Source: Limnomonas spitsbergensis
Taxonomy: Eukaryota; Chlorophyta; Chlorophyceae; Chlamydomonadales
Direction: 5' to 3'
Assembly: GCA_037349105.1 (NCBI GenBank)
Contig: JAYJMM010000074.1
Span: forward strand, 496,001 to 560,000
DNA: 64,000 nt
The notes under the pieces were generated by a model that was not told the origin of the DNA, ran no database searches, and saw nothing but the letters and a program-made list of their open reading frames with translations. This document shows positions 42,479 through 53,741 of the stretch, piece by piece (the stretch's first letter is position 1; each line of letters begins with the position of its first letter). Both the position numbers and the translations under genes were made by a program.

Positions 42479-45400
42479 CTACTCAGCTGAAAGCTCCTCC
42501 ATCTCCTTGATGGGGACCTGCGCCAGCCTCACAAAGCGTGATCCAATGTACTGGAGATCCTTCAAAGACAACGCCTGCAAGAAAATAAAAGAGAATGCCA
42601 ATGCGGCGTGAATTTTGAGAAGTACAGCAGGTTGACGAGGCGCCCAAGCCCCGCCGGTCTGTACACTCTTGAAGGGGAAAAGTGACTCTGGCGGGTCAGT
42701 GAGAACAGGGGCCGGGAGATGCAACCAGGAGTTCTTTTGCGAGAACATTTCCAACAATCTTCCTCCTGGCAATGAGTACGTGGTATTTGCTGTAGTCCCT
42801 GACGGGGGACATCTTCTCATTTACACTTTTGTCATGTTCAGGGTTCAGAAATATAACAATCAAGGGTTTAAGATTGCATGTCGGGATCGGGATCACTGCC
42901 AGCAAGTTGCGTCGCAGCGGTGAGGGCCCGGTCGGAACAGTCAGGGTCGCAGGCATTGCATGGCTCCGCGGCATTGTGCAAGCAAGCCCACTTAATCGAT
43001 GCAGGTCATTCAAAATAATAACAGTCTTCGGAGGAAAAATCAATGCCACTCAGTCTAGCCGCAATGATGGGGGTCACCACAGCAGGGAGCGAAGTGCCTG
43101 GCCTCACAATTCAGAATTCAAATTGAAGGGAGTCCCATCTTAATCCATGGTACCAGTTTGTTGATGGCATTCCATTTTTTTATTTTGTAATTTGCAATTC
43201 AGAAGCAAGTTCAATCAATACCATGCTGCACCAGTAAATCGCCATCCATTACTACTGACCAAACGCAGCTTATTGACCCTAAACCCTTAGCCATGCGCCC
43301 TCGCTCCGTCAACGCATCGCCCTTGATCTCACATGCTGCGAACCTTAAACCCTATCAGGTAAATTACAGCCGATCGGTGATCGAAGATTTTCAGAGGAAA
43401 ATAAAAGATGCAGAAAACCCCGGCGACACTGCGGCCGAACCCAAGGCTGTTTGGCCGCATGCAGTATCGCCGAAGTCCTATTGTACTTCCTCGAGCCAAC
43501 ACAGCGAAACCACCGGTAATACAAAAATGGCAGATTCAGATTCTGTAATGGACGATGACCCTGCGATCGAAATGATAGTCCCAGCGCCCCACACAAACAA
43601 AACATCCTGTACGCCAGATGATGTGCGGACCTTGCTGGTTCCAGCCGGACTTCGACACCAAAAAAACCAGCCAGGCATCGGCACCAAAAATATTGGCCGA
43701 AAGAAAAAACTCGGACCTTCACCTCGTCAAAGAAACGACCAACAAGCGCGGAAGAAAAAAATGGCAGTTTCGGTGGTAGCCGAAACGAAAAATACTACCT
43801 TCATTCGCCTGGAGCCAAAACATATAAGAGGCCTGTACTTTCGCTGGACACTATACCCTTAACTAAACCTCCAACCCTAATCCAAAACCCTTAGCGCACC
43901 TTCAACGCATCGTCCTCGCTCTGGAACACCGCGAAGGCCTACATACATTGAGACAGTCACCAGCAGGAGAATGATACGTCAGCTCAGTAGCCATGTCACA
44001 TGCTTCGGTCAAAATGGGTGGCTTCCTAATTCCAAAGACATTTTGGCATATCTATGTAGTCGTCCATTTAGTCATTCGGCTCTCGCCGTTCATTAGCACT
44101 TGCAGAGCTCCAAACTAGGCATGAGTGTCGCACCAGTTAACCAGTCCCAAAGACCGCCCCTAGATTCCTAGAAATGCCCAACCAGTCCCAAAGACCAGCC
44201 CAGACTGCTACTCAAACATAAGTTAACAGCCAACAAATGAACTAAGGCACCAGTCCCAAAGACCGGCCTAGACATGCCCTGTCAGTCCCCAAGACCGGCC
44301 CTCAACGGGCTAGGCATGCCCCGTCAGTCCCAAAGACTACCAGCCCAAACTGCTTCTCAAACATAAGTTATCAACCCAACAGATGAAGTAAACAAGAACC
44401 TAGCAAACGATACAAACGAATCCCACCATAACAACCCAACCCAACCAGCTAACGTGACTCACCAACCAACTAACATGACTCACCAACCAACTTAAACCCA
44501 ACCCATCCCAACCTACCCAACCAACATAACTTACCAGTCCCAGGCTACCAACAAATGAACCATGGAAGAAAGAAGTCCCCCGAACTCTCTAACCCACCCA
44601 ACCAACTAACAAACATGCCTCACCAACCTGAAAGGCCAGCCTGAAAGCTAATCCAACAATTAAACTGACAGAATTATAAAATAGAGGTGAGATCGATGAG
44701 TTGACAGCGTTAGATGTCTAACGCGTTATACAGGGTTTCAGGTTCCGGAGGGTCACCAGCCGAGGAAGAGTGACGGACTTATAAACTTCTAATGCCCCCT
44801 CCCCAGCCAACTAACCAACGTAACCAACTATACCGACTCACAAACCCAGAAGGACGGCCATTTTGTGCAGTGGAGAAGTGCACGCTTGTCACCGCAATTC
44901 CAGTATCTTGAAAGAATTCTCGCACTTCCTCCTCAGTGGTCGAAAAGGGGAGGCCTGTCCATCAACAGTGGCCAACAGTGGTCAAACAGGGGAGGCATAC
45001 CCCCCAACAGAATTGCGAAAAGCGAGATGGATCGCCCACTCCTCAGGTTCAAATTCAGAAGGAAAAAGCCTTTCAGTTTCAAACGGCATACGTCATGCAG
45101 CATGCACCTTGTCAGTTCCAAACGGCATGCGTCATGCAGCAGGTACCTTTCAGTTTCAAACAGCATGTGTCATGCAGCAGGCACTTTGCAGTTTCAAACG
45201 GCATGCGCCATGCAGCAGGTACCTTTCAGTTTCAAACAGCATGTGTCATGCAGCAGGCACTTTGCAGTTTCAAACGGCATGCGCCATGCAGCAGGTACCT
45301 TTCAGTTTCAAACAGCATGTGTCATGCAGCAGGCACTTTGCAGTTTCAAACGGCTTGCTTCCAGCAACATGTACCTTTTTAGTTTCAAACAGCATGCCGC

Positions 45401-45611
45401 ATGCGTCATGCAGCAGGTACCGTGCAGTTTCAAACGGAATGTGTCATGCAGCAGGTACATTTCTGTTTCAAATGGCATGCGTCATGCAGCAGGTACCTTT
45501 TCGGTTTCAAACAACATGCGTGATGCAGAGGGTGCCTTGCAGTTTCAAACGGCATGCTTCATGCAGCAGGTACCTTGCATTTTCAGGACGCTGCCAGGCT
45601 CCAATGTCGTC
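42479..45611 (-). CDS. Quasi-RRM RNA-binding protein, copy 1 (5' end missing)
   Basis: Exons 45611-45574, 44954-44842, 43938-43900 and 42574-42479 (stop TAG) join with consistent phase. They read TTLEPGSVLKMQGLPFSTTE, EEVREFFQDTGIAVTSVHF, NGRPSGFAFAVFQSEDDALK, ALSLKDLQYIGSRFVRL and a short acidic tail. RNP2-like (VLKMQGLPF) and RNP1-like (SGFAFAVF) positions, a DGRPSG-type turn and IGSRFV at the end are typical of the hnRNP H/F-type quasi-RRM; the usual RNP1 lysine/arginine is absent, as in that family. Expected role: binding G-rich RNA in splicing. Intron 3 holds an about 500-bp insertion with a 189-codon plus-strand ORF not present in copy 2. The exon 1 donor has expanded into about 14 tandem units. 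Whether this is a separate gene or the second RRM of one gene with copy 2 is open. Confidence 0.75.
43293..43862 (+). other. 189-codon ORF inside intron, probably an inserted element
   Basis: The frame runs from ATG 43293 to TAA 43860, antisense to the quasi-RRM intron. The first 20 codons correspond to sequence shared with copy 2 (about 47575). The part 43362-43858 is absent from copy 2, so it was inserted, or lost there. The product is Lys/Arg-rich without a recognisable domain. Contains TTTCGGTGGTAGCCGAAA, a small inverted repeat. Confidence 0.25.
44100..44660. repeat. Intron with CCAACC-rich and AGTCCCAAAGACCGG repeats
   Basis: Three to four diverged units of AGTCCCAAAGACCGGCCCTAG correspond to the expanded array at 47950-48370 in copy 2. 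They are followed by simple CAACCCAACCAACTAAC-like sequence. Confidence 0.65.
45060..45600 (-). repeat. 38-40-bp donor-side junction repeat, quasi-RRM copy 1
   Basis: About 14 units; on the minus strand each reads GGTACCTGCTGCATGACGCA followed by TGCCGTTTGAAACTGAAA. The real exon end is CTGAAAATGCAAG with donor GTACCTGCTGCATG at 45573. In copy 2 the equivalent donor (GTAATTGCTGCATGACGCAT, 49051) is present once. Confidence 0.93.
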
Positions 45612-45690
45612 CTGTTGTGATTCACCGTCAAAACAACAAGTGGGTCATGAATTAGTGACAGATTGCCAGACAGACTGACAGAGAGTGGCT

Positions 45691-45841
45691 CAGTGCGGTG
45701 CAATTGCGCCGTTATTTATAAATTGTGTCAGTAGTTACGGTCCTTTACTGGTAAAAGTAGCTGAATTGGCCTTGAAATTACGGTGACTGAATTCAGCTAC
45801 GTAATTCAGCCACAGCAAGAACCGTAATCTGCTATGCACTG
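45691..45841. mobile_element. 151-bp MITE, family A, best preserved copy
   Basis: Short terminal inverted repeats CAGTGC...GCACTG, with core GTAGTTACGGTCC, ACGGTGACTGAATTCAGCTA and AACCGTAATC. It is inherited by both quasi-RRM copies (49171-49322 is its twin). Confidence 0.8.
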
Positions 45842-46106
45842 TTCAACATGCAAAAGGAACCCATGTGCCCCTCTGGCTGAGAGGACTAAGGTTATTCAGA
45901 ATACCGGCAAGCGTCATGTTAGGAGCCACGGTGACCCTAACATGGCAGTCATGGCTACGTCGATTCGACCCACATGTGAGCAGCATCGAAGTGGGGCCAC
46001 AGCCACAGAAATGTTAGAGCATTTGCAGCTACTCGGCTTATCAGCAGAAACATAGAAAGATAGAAAGCTGCTCCCCCGCCCCCTTTGGATGCCGCCATCT
46101 GCGGAC

Positions 46107-49089
46107 TCACATGTGAGCGGTGTCGAAGGCGGGCTTCAGCAGAAAGCGACCGACTGACTCATGTCGGCTGACATATCCCGGGATCGCCGAAGTGCCCTCC
46201 CGTAATTGCTCCTCCATCTCCTTGTTGGGGACGTGCACCAGGATCACATAGCGAGATCCAATGTACTTGCGGTTCTTCAAAGCACACGCCTGCAACCAGG
46301 GGTTCGTTGTGCGAGAACCTTGACAAGAATCTAAGTCCTGGCAAGAATCTAAGTCCTGGTATGATGTCTTTTTAGTACCTGACGGGGGACTCCTTCTCAC
46401 TTTACACATTTCTCCTGTTCGATGTTACCGGTCTGCAGCCAGGAGTTTGTTGATGACATAAAGTCAACACAACCAGCCACAGCCTTTTTTGAAAGGGCCA
46501 GGTAAAGCGAACCAAGGGGAGACCACCCACCATAACCGAAACAAACACGCGCCAACCAACATACACGCGATTGTTGTTGAGCTCGATTCAGCTGCGTGTC
46601 AGATATATGCAATCGCCGGTTCTTGCTCAGTGTTTTATTTTCCAGCCACCAGTCCATACCCTCGGCAGGCCACCGCCCTGTGGCTCCGAAGGCCCGATTG
46701 GGACTGAACCTGGACCGGCCTACGTCTGGTGGCCTAGGCAGCACGGCTGGCCACAACTAGGGCCTCAGGCCAGAGGCTGGAGTATAGCTTACATGTAGCT
46801 AAGACACAAAAAATAAACACTGCAATTGCTCCGCGACCTCCTCGACAGATAAAAGAGTCAAGAGGGAGTGTTGGACGTGTTGGCATTTTCCACTGAGGTC
46901 ACTAAAAATGAAATAGACATGCAGCAGTATTTATTTAAACTGTTTATTTAAACTATTTATTTAAACTGTTTATTTAAACTTTTATTTGAAATGTTTATTT
47001 AAACTGTTTATTTAAACTATTTAAACACACCCTCACATGCGGGGCGTAGCTTTCTTTATCTCATTTTGCACGATTAACATACAGAACAAAGAAGCAAAGA
47101 AAGCTGAGCCCTGCGTGAGGACTTCGGGAAAGAGCACAGCCAGGGCTGAAGCCACATCCGCGCTGCTGCCATACAGGATTCAAACACAGTCCAGCCACAT
47201 CCACTGTTCCTATAAATCCCTAGGGTCCCTATGTATTTATTTGTTTATTTATTTATCCCTATGTATTTATATTTATGTATTAATATTTCTTTATTTATCC
47301 CTATCTATTTATTATGAAGCCCCTCGGAAGCGGATTCAGAAACGTTGCTTCTGCGGGAATCCCATCTTAATCCAGGGTTCCGGTGCGCTGACGGCATTTG
47401 ATTTTTATTTATATATTTGCAATTCAGAAGCAAGTGCAATTAACACCATGCATGAAAATCAAACTGCAAAAAACCGGGAGCCAGCACGCCTGCGATGTGA
47501 GGCAGCAGCTGCACCAGTAAATCAACATTAATTACTACTGACCAAATGCAGCTTATTAATCCTGAACCCCATGCGCCCTCACACCTCCAACTTATCATCC
47601 TTGATCTCAAACGCTGCAAACCCTGTACCCTAAACCCTGTACCCTAAACCTCCAACCCTAATCAAAAACCCTCAGCGCACCTTCAACGCATCGTCCTCGC
47701 TCTCGAACACCGCGAAGGCCTACATTCAGGCAGTGACCAGCAGGAGAATGAAATACGTCAGCTCAGTAGCCATGTCACATGCTTCGGCCAAAAGGGGCGG
47801 GGCTTCCTAAATCCCAATTCCCCAAAACAATTGGCATATCTATCTATCTATCTAGCTTTTTATTCGATAACACATTCATTCAGCTCTTGCCATTCATTGG
47901 CACTTGCAGAGCTCAAGAGTGAATTCAGGTGATTCACACTAGGCACGTCACACTAGTCCCAAAGACCGGCCCTAGACAGGCCCTGTCAGTCCTCAAGGCC
48001 GGCCCTCAACGGGCTGGACATGCCCCACTAGTCCCAAAGACCGGCCCTAGACAGGCCCTGTCAGTCCTAAAGACCGGCCCTAGACAGGCCCTGTCAGTCC
48101 TAAAGACAGACCCTACACAGGCCCTGTCAGTCCTAAAGACAGACCCTAGACAGGCCCTGTCAGTCCTAAAGACAGACCCTAGACAGGCCCTGTCAGTCCT
48201 TAAGACAGACCCTAGACAGGCCCTGCCAGTCCTAAAGACAGACCCTAGACAGGCCCTGTCAGTCCTAAAGACAGACCCTAGACAGGCCCTGTCAGTCCTT
48301 AAGACAGACCCTAGACAGGCCTTGGCAGTCCTAAAGACAGACCCTAGACAGGCCCTGGCAGTCCTAAAGACTCGAGGAACATGTGTGGGGGAATATAAAC
48401 AGTGAATTGGCCAATGGCATCATACCCACTTCATGTTTGACAAGGAGTTGCCATGGCGTGCCATGAGACACATTGCCTCTGTCTCTTGGCAGTACAGGAC
48501 CAGCAGACAGTACAGCAATAGCAGGCAGTACATGAGCAGCAGGCAGTGTAAGACTGCTGGAGCAGCAGGCAGTGTAAGACTGCTGGAGCAGCAGGCAGTG
48601 TAAGACTGCTGGAGCAGCAGGCAGTGTAAGACTGATGGAGCAGCAGGCAGTGCTGATGCAGCAGGCAGTGCAGGTCGAGAGGGACGCCAACCGAGGAAGA
48701 GTGACAGACTTACAAAGTTACAACGCCCCCTCCCCAACCAACTAACCAACATAACCAAGTAAACTGACTCACCAACCCAGAAGGACGGCCATCTGGTTCA
48801 GTGACGAAGTGCACACTTGTCACCGGAATTTCAGTATCTTCGAAGAATGCACGCACATCCTCCTCAGTGGTCGAAAAAGGGAGGCCTGTCCATCAGCAGT
48901 GGCCAACAGTGGTCAACAGTGGTCAAATGGGGGAGGCATGCCCACCAACAGAGTTACGAAAAATGACGAGATGGGTACCGGTAGCCCACCCCTCAGATTT
49001 TAAAATTCAGAGGACAAAGAACATTAATTTAATGCGTCATGCAGCAATTACCTTTCAGCTTCAGCACGCTGCCAGGCTCCAAAGTCGTC
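46107..49089 (-). CDS. Quasi-RRM RNA-binding protein, copy 2 (5' end missing)
   Basis: Exons 49089-49052, 48885-48773, 47719-47681 and 46289-46107 (stop TGA or TAG-type end of the frame at 46107) have the same lengths (38, 113, 39) and phases as copy 1 for the first three. Product pieces are TTLEPGSVLKLKGLPFSTTE, EDVRAFFEDTEIPVTSVHF, DGRPSGLAFAVFESEDDALK, ACALKNRKYIGSRYVILV and a longer tail ending PAFDTAHM. It is the same hnRNP H/F-like quasi-RRM. It lies 0.5 kb upstream of copy 1 on the same strand, so a two-RRM gene with an unrecognised linking donor is possible (GTCAGC after GGATAT would be in phase 0, which does not fit copy 1 directly). Frames are intact in both copies, which suggests both are or were functional. 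Confidence 0.75.
46580..46820. mobile_element. Dispersed element, family C copy, inverted
   Basis: It carries TCGGAGCCACAGGG-type and GGACCGGCCTACG words, GGCCCGATTGGGACTGAACC and GTGGCCTAGG, the reverse complement of the 14330 and 37430 copies. Absent from the matching intron position of quasi-RRM copy 1. Confidence 0.55.
46925..47320. repeat. AT-rich simple repeats
   Basis: About seven units of TTTATTTAAACTG (46930-47025) and a TTTATTTATCCCTATGTATT repeat (47225-47315), in intron 3 of quasi-RRM copy 2. Confidence 0.85.
47945..48370. repeat. 33-bp tandem repeat
   Basis: About twelve units of CAGTCCTAAAGACAGACCCT plus AGACAGGCCCTGT, evolving from an AGTCCCAAAGACCGGCCCTA form at the left end. 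The same intron position of copy 1 has only the diverged ancestral form. A 30-bp repeat (GCAGTGTAAGACTGCTGGAG CAGCAG) follows at 48525-48680. Confidence 0.9.
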
Positions 49090-49170
49090 CTGTTGAGATT
49101 CACGGCCAAACCAACAAGTGGGTCATGAATTAGTGACAGATCGCCAGACAGACTGACAGAGAGGTTAAGC

Positions 49171-49322
49171 ATCGGTGCGGTGCAGTTGCGCCGTAGTTTA
49201 GACATTGTGTCAGTGTTTGAAATCCTTTACTGGTACAGGTAGCTGAATTTGCCTTAAGATTACAGCGACTGAATTCAGCTACATAATTCAGCCACCGTAA
49301 GGACCGTAATCGGCCATGCACT
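49171..49322. mobile_element. MITE, family A, twin of 45691 copy
   Basis: About 150 bp, ending GGACCGTAATCGGCCATGCA CTG. It sits at the same place relative to the quasi-RRM exon as the 45691 copy, so the insertion predates the segmental duplication. Confidence 0.75.
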
Positions 49323-49597
49323 GTTCAACATACAAAAGGAGCCCATGCACCCCTCTGGCTGAGAGGAGTAAAATTATTCAGAATATCGGCAAGCGTCATG
49401 TTACGAGCCACAGTGACCCTGACATGGCAGTCATGGCTACGTCGATGCGACCCACATGTAAGCACCGCATCGAAGGCGGGCCTCAGCCGCAGAAACTGAG
49501 TACTTTCAGCCACGCGGCTAATCAGCAGAAAAATAGGAAGCTGCTCCCACCCCCCTTTAAATGTGTCCATCTGCGGACTCTATGGCAGCAACCAACC

Positions 49598-49687
49598 TGT
49601 TCGAATATTGGTACGAGCTGCACTGCCACTAGGACATCTTGTGCAAGATTTCCTAGTGGCAGTGCAGCTTGCACCAATATTCGAACA
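49598..49687. other. Long hairpin, 37-bp arms
   Basis: TGTTCGAATATTGGTACGAG CTGCACTGCCACTAGGA pairs with the reverse complement TCCTAGTGGCAGTGCAGCTT GCACCAATATTCGAACA with two mismatches. The 16-base loop region can itself form ATCTTG/CAAGAT. Shape and size fit a small-RNA precursor or a short foldback element. Confidence 0.85.
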
Positions 49688-49689
49688 CA

Positions 49690-51220
49690 ACCGATGATCT
49701 ACATCAACCATAGCATGATGCTAGTTCATGCCGCGGGTTCCCCCCAGTTCATGCCGCGGGTTCCCCCCAGTTCGCTCTGCCTGGCCCTTTCGAAATAGGC
49801 TGTGGGTGGTGTTGCGTTAACTTTGCAACAACAACAGAATACACCTCGATGCGTGGGTTGAGGAATGTACCTGTTTGGCAGTTAGTACTGGGGCGGGCTT
49901 AACAGGAGGAGGCGCTGGCGAACTCCACAGCAGTAATGACTCCGCAGTGCTGTACAAAAACCCCAAACTACTAAACCGCACAGACTCATCGCCCTGCCAG
50001 TGGTAGGTAACCCAGTGCTACGGCCGAACAAGTGCCCTCCTTAATCCACGCTCCAGGGCGTATATTTTTATTTCTTTCTTTCCATTGCCCTCCCAGTGGT
50101 ATCATGGACTCTGATTTAGAATTCAGGCGTGGTAGCATGATACGGCACAATACTGCACAATACAATACGGTACGATACGATACTGTAAAATACAATACAA
50201 TACGGCATTACAATACTGCACAATACAATAAGGCACTGCACAGTACGGTAGTGCTCAATACAATACATAGCCTCACAGGCTTTTGAGCCGGATTGTGCGA
50301 CCAAGAGTTCGGGTTTGTGCTCAGAGCAGTAGGAGGGGAACCTATCTCCGACTAATGGTCATAAGCTTAGCTCCTTTATGCCGCTTGTATGGCTTTAGGG
50401 TTGCGAATTGCGATCGAGCATTATCACTCTTTTCATCCCCAAATCCTTCAGGTTTGTGTATTACCGGTAGCCCAACTTTGCTGGGTTAGGGGTGCCGCTT
50501 CACCGAGGTAACACGATCACCTAGTTTTACATCTACCATGTGTCATGGCTGTTGCCCTCCCACACAGGCTCTCCATACCCCCTACCCCAGATCGTAGGAC
50601 TCACATGTTGCTGCTGCTGCTGCTGCTGCTGCTAGTGGCGAGACTGGCCGACTGGCTCGGGGGAAGACAATTATGCATGGGGTGCACGAGGCTTGTGCGG
50701 CCAAGCAAGTGCTTTTTGGATCCCAAGGTGAGGCTTGCAAATGCTGTTCTGGCTGTGAGGCAGGACGGAGGAGGTGTCGAGCGCAGAAGGTCGCCGTTCC
50801 CTCCGATGAAGGTGATAACGCTGCTCCTGACTCCTCCTCTGCTTCTGAGGGGAGAGGTTGTCGTGTAAGAGGGTAGGTGTCGGAGCGTATGCGACGAGAG
50901 CCTGGCTGGGTACAGGTTCATGGCGCCATTGAAAGTAGCGTGGTGTAAACGCATTTTCTTATTTAGTAAAGGTTGAGTGGATTGTATACGATGAGAAATA
51001 TATGGGGAAGTAAACGGATGAGATATCTTGCAGGAGTCTTCCTGTCCTGTGACGTGGGCCGTCAGCGGTGGAGTGATGTAGCTGAAGCAATTGCTGAGGT
51101 CTCACACTACCGATAGCAGCGTACAAACTGTCAGAAATGTTTTCTTCTCCTTTCAATACATCAGCTATTGCGTTGGAGCAAGAATGATGTGGTTGTATTT
51201 TCGGCGGGGTCGAAATGTGA
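49690..51220. other. Gene-poor region, simple repeats
   Basis: A 24-bp direct repeat GTTCATGCCGCGGGTTCCCC (49723, 49747), AATAC-rich simple sequence (50140-50275) and a CTG run (50605-50632) are visible. ORFs around 50545-50870 include a poly-Leu from the CTG run and have no recognisable domain. Confidence 0.5.
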
Positions 51221-51226
51221 AGAGCC

Positions 51227-51285
51227 AGTGTGATGGCTGCCCAGCCATCACACTCTTCGTACTTTTCCCCAGGGAAGAGTACGAA
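51227..51285. other. Two adjacent short hairpins
   Basis: AGTGTGATGGCTG/CAGCCATCACACT (51227-51254, perfect 13-bp arms) is followed at once by TTCGTACTTTTCCC/GGGAAGAGTACGAA (51256-51285, one mismatch). Loops are two bases or so, so they may extrude as cruciforms. Confidence 0.85.
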
Positions 51286-51558
51286 TGCCCGGTTGGACTA
51301 GACGACTAGGTGTCAGGTTGGACCTGGGTTGGACAGCTCGGTTGGACGATCGAATGGACGCTGCGATTTACCCGTTGTTAGTCTTAAGAGGCTGCGATTG
51401 GACACGCGAAGGCCATAGCCGACGCATCTTATTCGATTTCGACAGTAGTTTGTGAATCGTGGGCTACTAGATAGTCACCTGTTGAACTCAAACCCGGTAA
51501 TCTTCTGATTTCTACGCTTTCGCCAGCTAGCCTTTCTGCATTACCGGTATAGAATAGA

Positions 51559-51752
51559 CGTAGTTTGTTCACACCAGGGGACGAGGCTCCCTCTTGGACG
51601 GGTCCCCTGCTCCCTAATGTCGGCAAGCCATACCCGTACAATACGGGGGGGGCAGGGGACCGCGTAGTTTGGGTCCCCTGACGTAGTTTGTTCACACCAG
51701 GGGACGAGGCTCCCTATTGGACGGGTCCCCTGCTCCCTAATGTCGGCAAGCC
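51559..51752. repeat. 74-bp direct repeat
   Basis: GACGTAGTTTGTTCACACCA GGGGACGAGGCTCCCT to TGTCGGCAAGCC occurs at 51558-51632 and 51680-51753 with one or two differences, around a GGGGGGG-containing spacer. Confidence 0.9.
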
Positions 51753-52089
51753 CCCCGATCCCCCCAAACTATGTCGACATTTAGACGACTTGGGGCTTCC
51801 TCTCTGGTTAAAACCCATATATTACAGCCAGATATGGCCCTGCCTGCCCAGCGGGGGGCGAGGGGCGTTCCCTGTGTAATTGACCGAGCCCCCAGGTTGG
51901 ACGGTGGATTGCCCAGCGATGCCGAACGTGCATTCAAACCTTTTTGGGCACCTAAGAACGTGGTATTAAACGTCGAGGTGGAGACGTCGGTGCAGCTGGA
52001 AAAGGCAGTGAGCGCTGGCCGAGGTCACCTGGAAAACTACAGGGCAGACAGTAGTTCGTCAGGCGCACGGTGGAATGGACGACAGGCAG

Positions 52090-52990
52090 TGGCATGACAC
52101 CCAAGCACACACAGCCTCTGCACTGCATGCTGCCTGTCATGACACCATTAGCACACACAGGTGCACTACATGCTGCCTGTCATGGCACCCCTAGCACAAA
52201 CAAGTGCACTGCATGCTGCATGCCATGGCACCCCTAACACAAACAGGTGCACTGCATGATGCCTTCATGGACTCATTGCACCCCTAGCACAAACAAGTGC
52301 ACTGCATGCCACCTGCCATGGCACCCCTAGCACAAACAGGTGCACTGCATGCTGCCTGTCATGGCACCCCTAGCACAAACAGGTGCACTGCTTGCTGCCT
52401 GTCATGGCACCCCTAGCAAAAACAGGTGCACTGCATGCTGCCTGCCATGGCACCCCTAGCACAAACATGTGCACTGCATGCCACCTGTCATGGCACCCCT
52501 AGCACAAACAGGTGCACTGCATGCTGCCTGCCATGGCACCCCTAGCACAAACAGGTGCACTGCATGCTGCCTGCCATGGCACCATTAGCACACACAGGTG
52601 CACTGCATGCTGCCTGTCATGGCACCCCTAGAACAAACAGGTGCACTGCTTGTTGCCTGTCATGGCACCCCTAGCACACACAGGTGCACTGCATGCTGCC
52701 TGTCTTGGCACCCCTAGCACACACAGGTGCACTGCATGCTGCCTGTCATGGCACCCCTAGCACAAACAGGTGCACTGCATGCTGCCTGTCATGGCACCCC
52801 TAGCACAAACAGGTGCACTGCATGCTGCCTGCCATGGCACCCCTAGCATAAACAGGTGCACTGCATGCCACCTGTCATGGCACCCCTAGCACACACAGGT
52901 GCACTGCATGCTGCCTGTCATGGCACCCCTAGCACAAACAGGTGCACTGCTTGCTGCCTGTCACGGCCCCCCTAGCACACACAGCTTATG
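52090..52990. repeat. 43-bp minisatellite
   Basis: About twenty units of CATGGCACCCCTAGCACAAA plus CAGGTGCACTGCATGCTGCC plus TGT, with TGC/TGT and ACC/GCC variants. TGCACTGCATGC is a palindrome-like core. No exon junction was recognised. Confidence 0.93.
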
Positions 52991-53741
52991 TACTACATGC
53001 ATGCTTCCTGGGATAAGTTTCCTTGATAAGGTGCAGTCCAAGCTGGAGGTCAGTTATGAGGAGATGTCTACTGCAGAGGCAACAATGCAGCCCACTCTAA
53101 CGTTAGAACATTGCAGCCCACTCTAAGTGCCTCACTCTAACTGCCTCACTCTTACTGCCTCACTCTAAAAAGGTGTTGGTTCTCTTTAAATTTCAGATTG
53201 ATAGAGAATTGGTTCTTTGTGCTTCCAATTTGATATTATAAAATTCAGCCAGTTGCACGCAAACAGCTTAATGTTTTAAGCTAACTAGCTAAGTCCAGTA
53301 TAAGTCGTTTGATCTCGAACTCCATGCCTGAACTCTATGGGACGAATGTTTTGTTTTCGTATTTTGCATTGACAATTATGGCGGCCATGGCGCCGTGACT
53401 GAGTGACTCTGTCCAGTATTTGGTTTCCAAGGCGTGATGCTGAGTGTTAAAACTCGTATACTGATATGCGAACATGTTAATGCCAATGTCATACTTAAAA
53501 CGTGGAATGCCGGTGTCCCAAGCAGTAGGGCAAGCAGGAACATGCTCCCCATGCTGCAGATCGTAACAAAGCTGAATTGTAGCTGAAGTACTTCCAAATC
53601 AGCTGGGGGACATCAGCAACCAACCTATTGACCGCCACTGTCAAGCCAAGCAGGAAACCAAATCCTTCGAATCACATCATCAACACAGGGATTGATTGAG
53701 CTCTCATGGCAAAATACAGCCACATTTCCCCTCATGCATTA

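Larger units (their letters stand above)
42480..49580 (-). repeat. Tandem segmental duplication, about 3.5 kb per copy
   Basis: Copy 1 (about 42480-46080) and copy 2 (about 46107-49580) share the four exons, intron landmarks (43130-43290 with 47360-47570; 43865-44060 with 47645-47850; 44750-45000 with 48680-48960), the family-A MITE and the flank CGACCCACATGTRAGCA (45967, 49446). Differences are mostly repeat expansions and insertions. Confidence 0.85.

Noticed and set aside
50545..50868. ORF with a run of leucines
   Set aside because: The Leu run is a CTG microsatellite; no signal peptide context, domain or splice evidence supports a gene.
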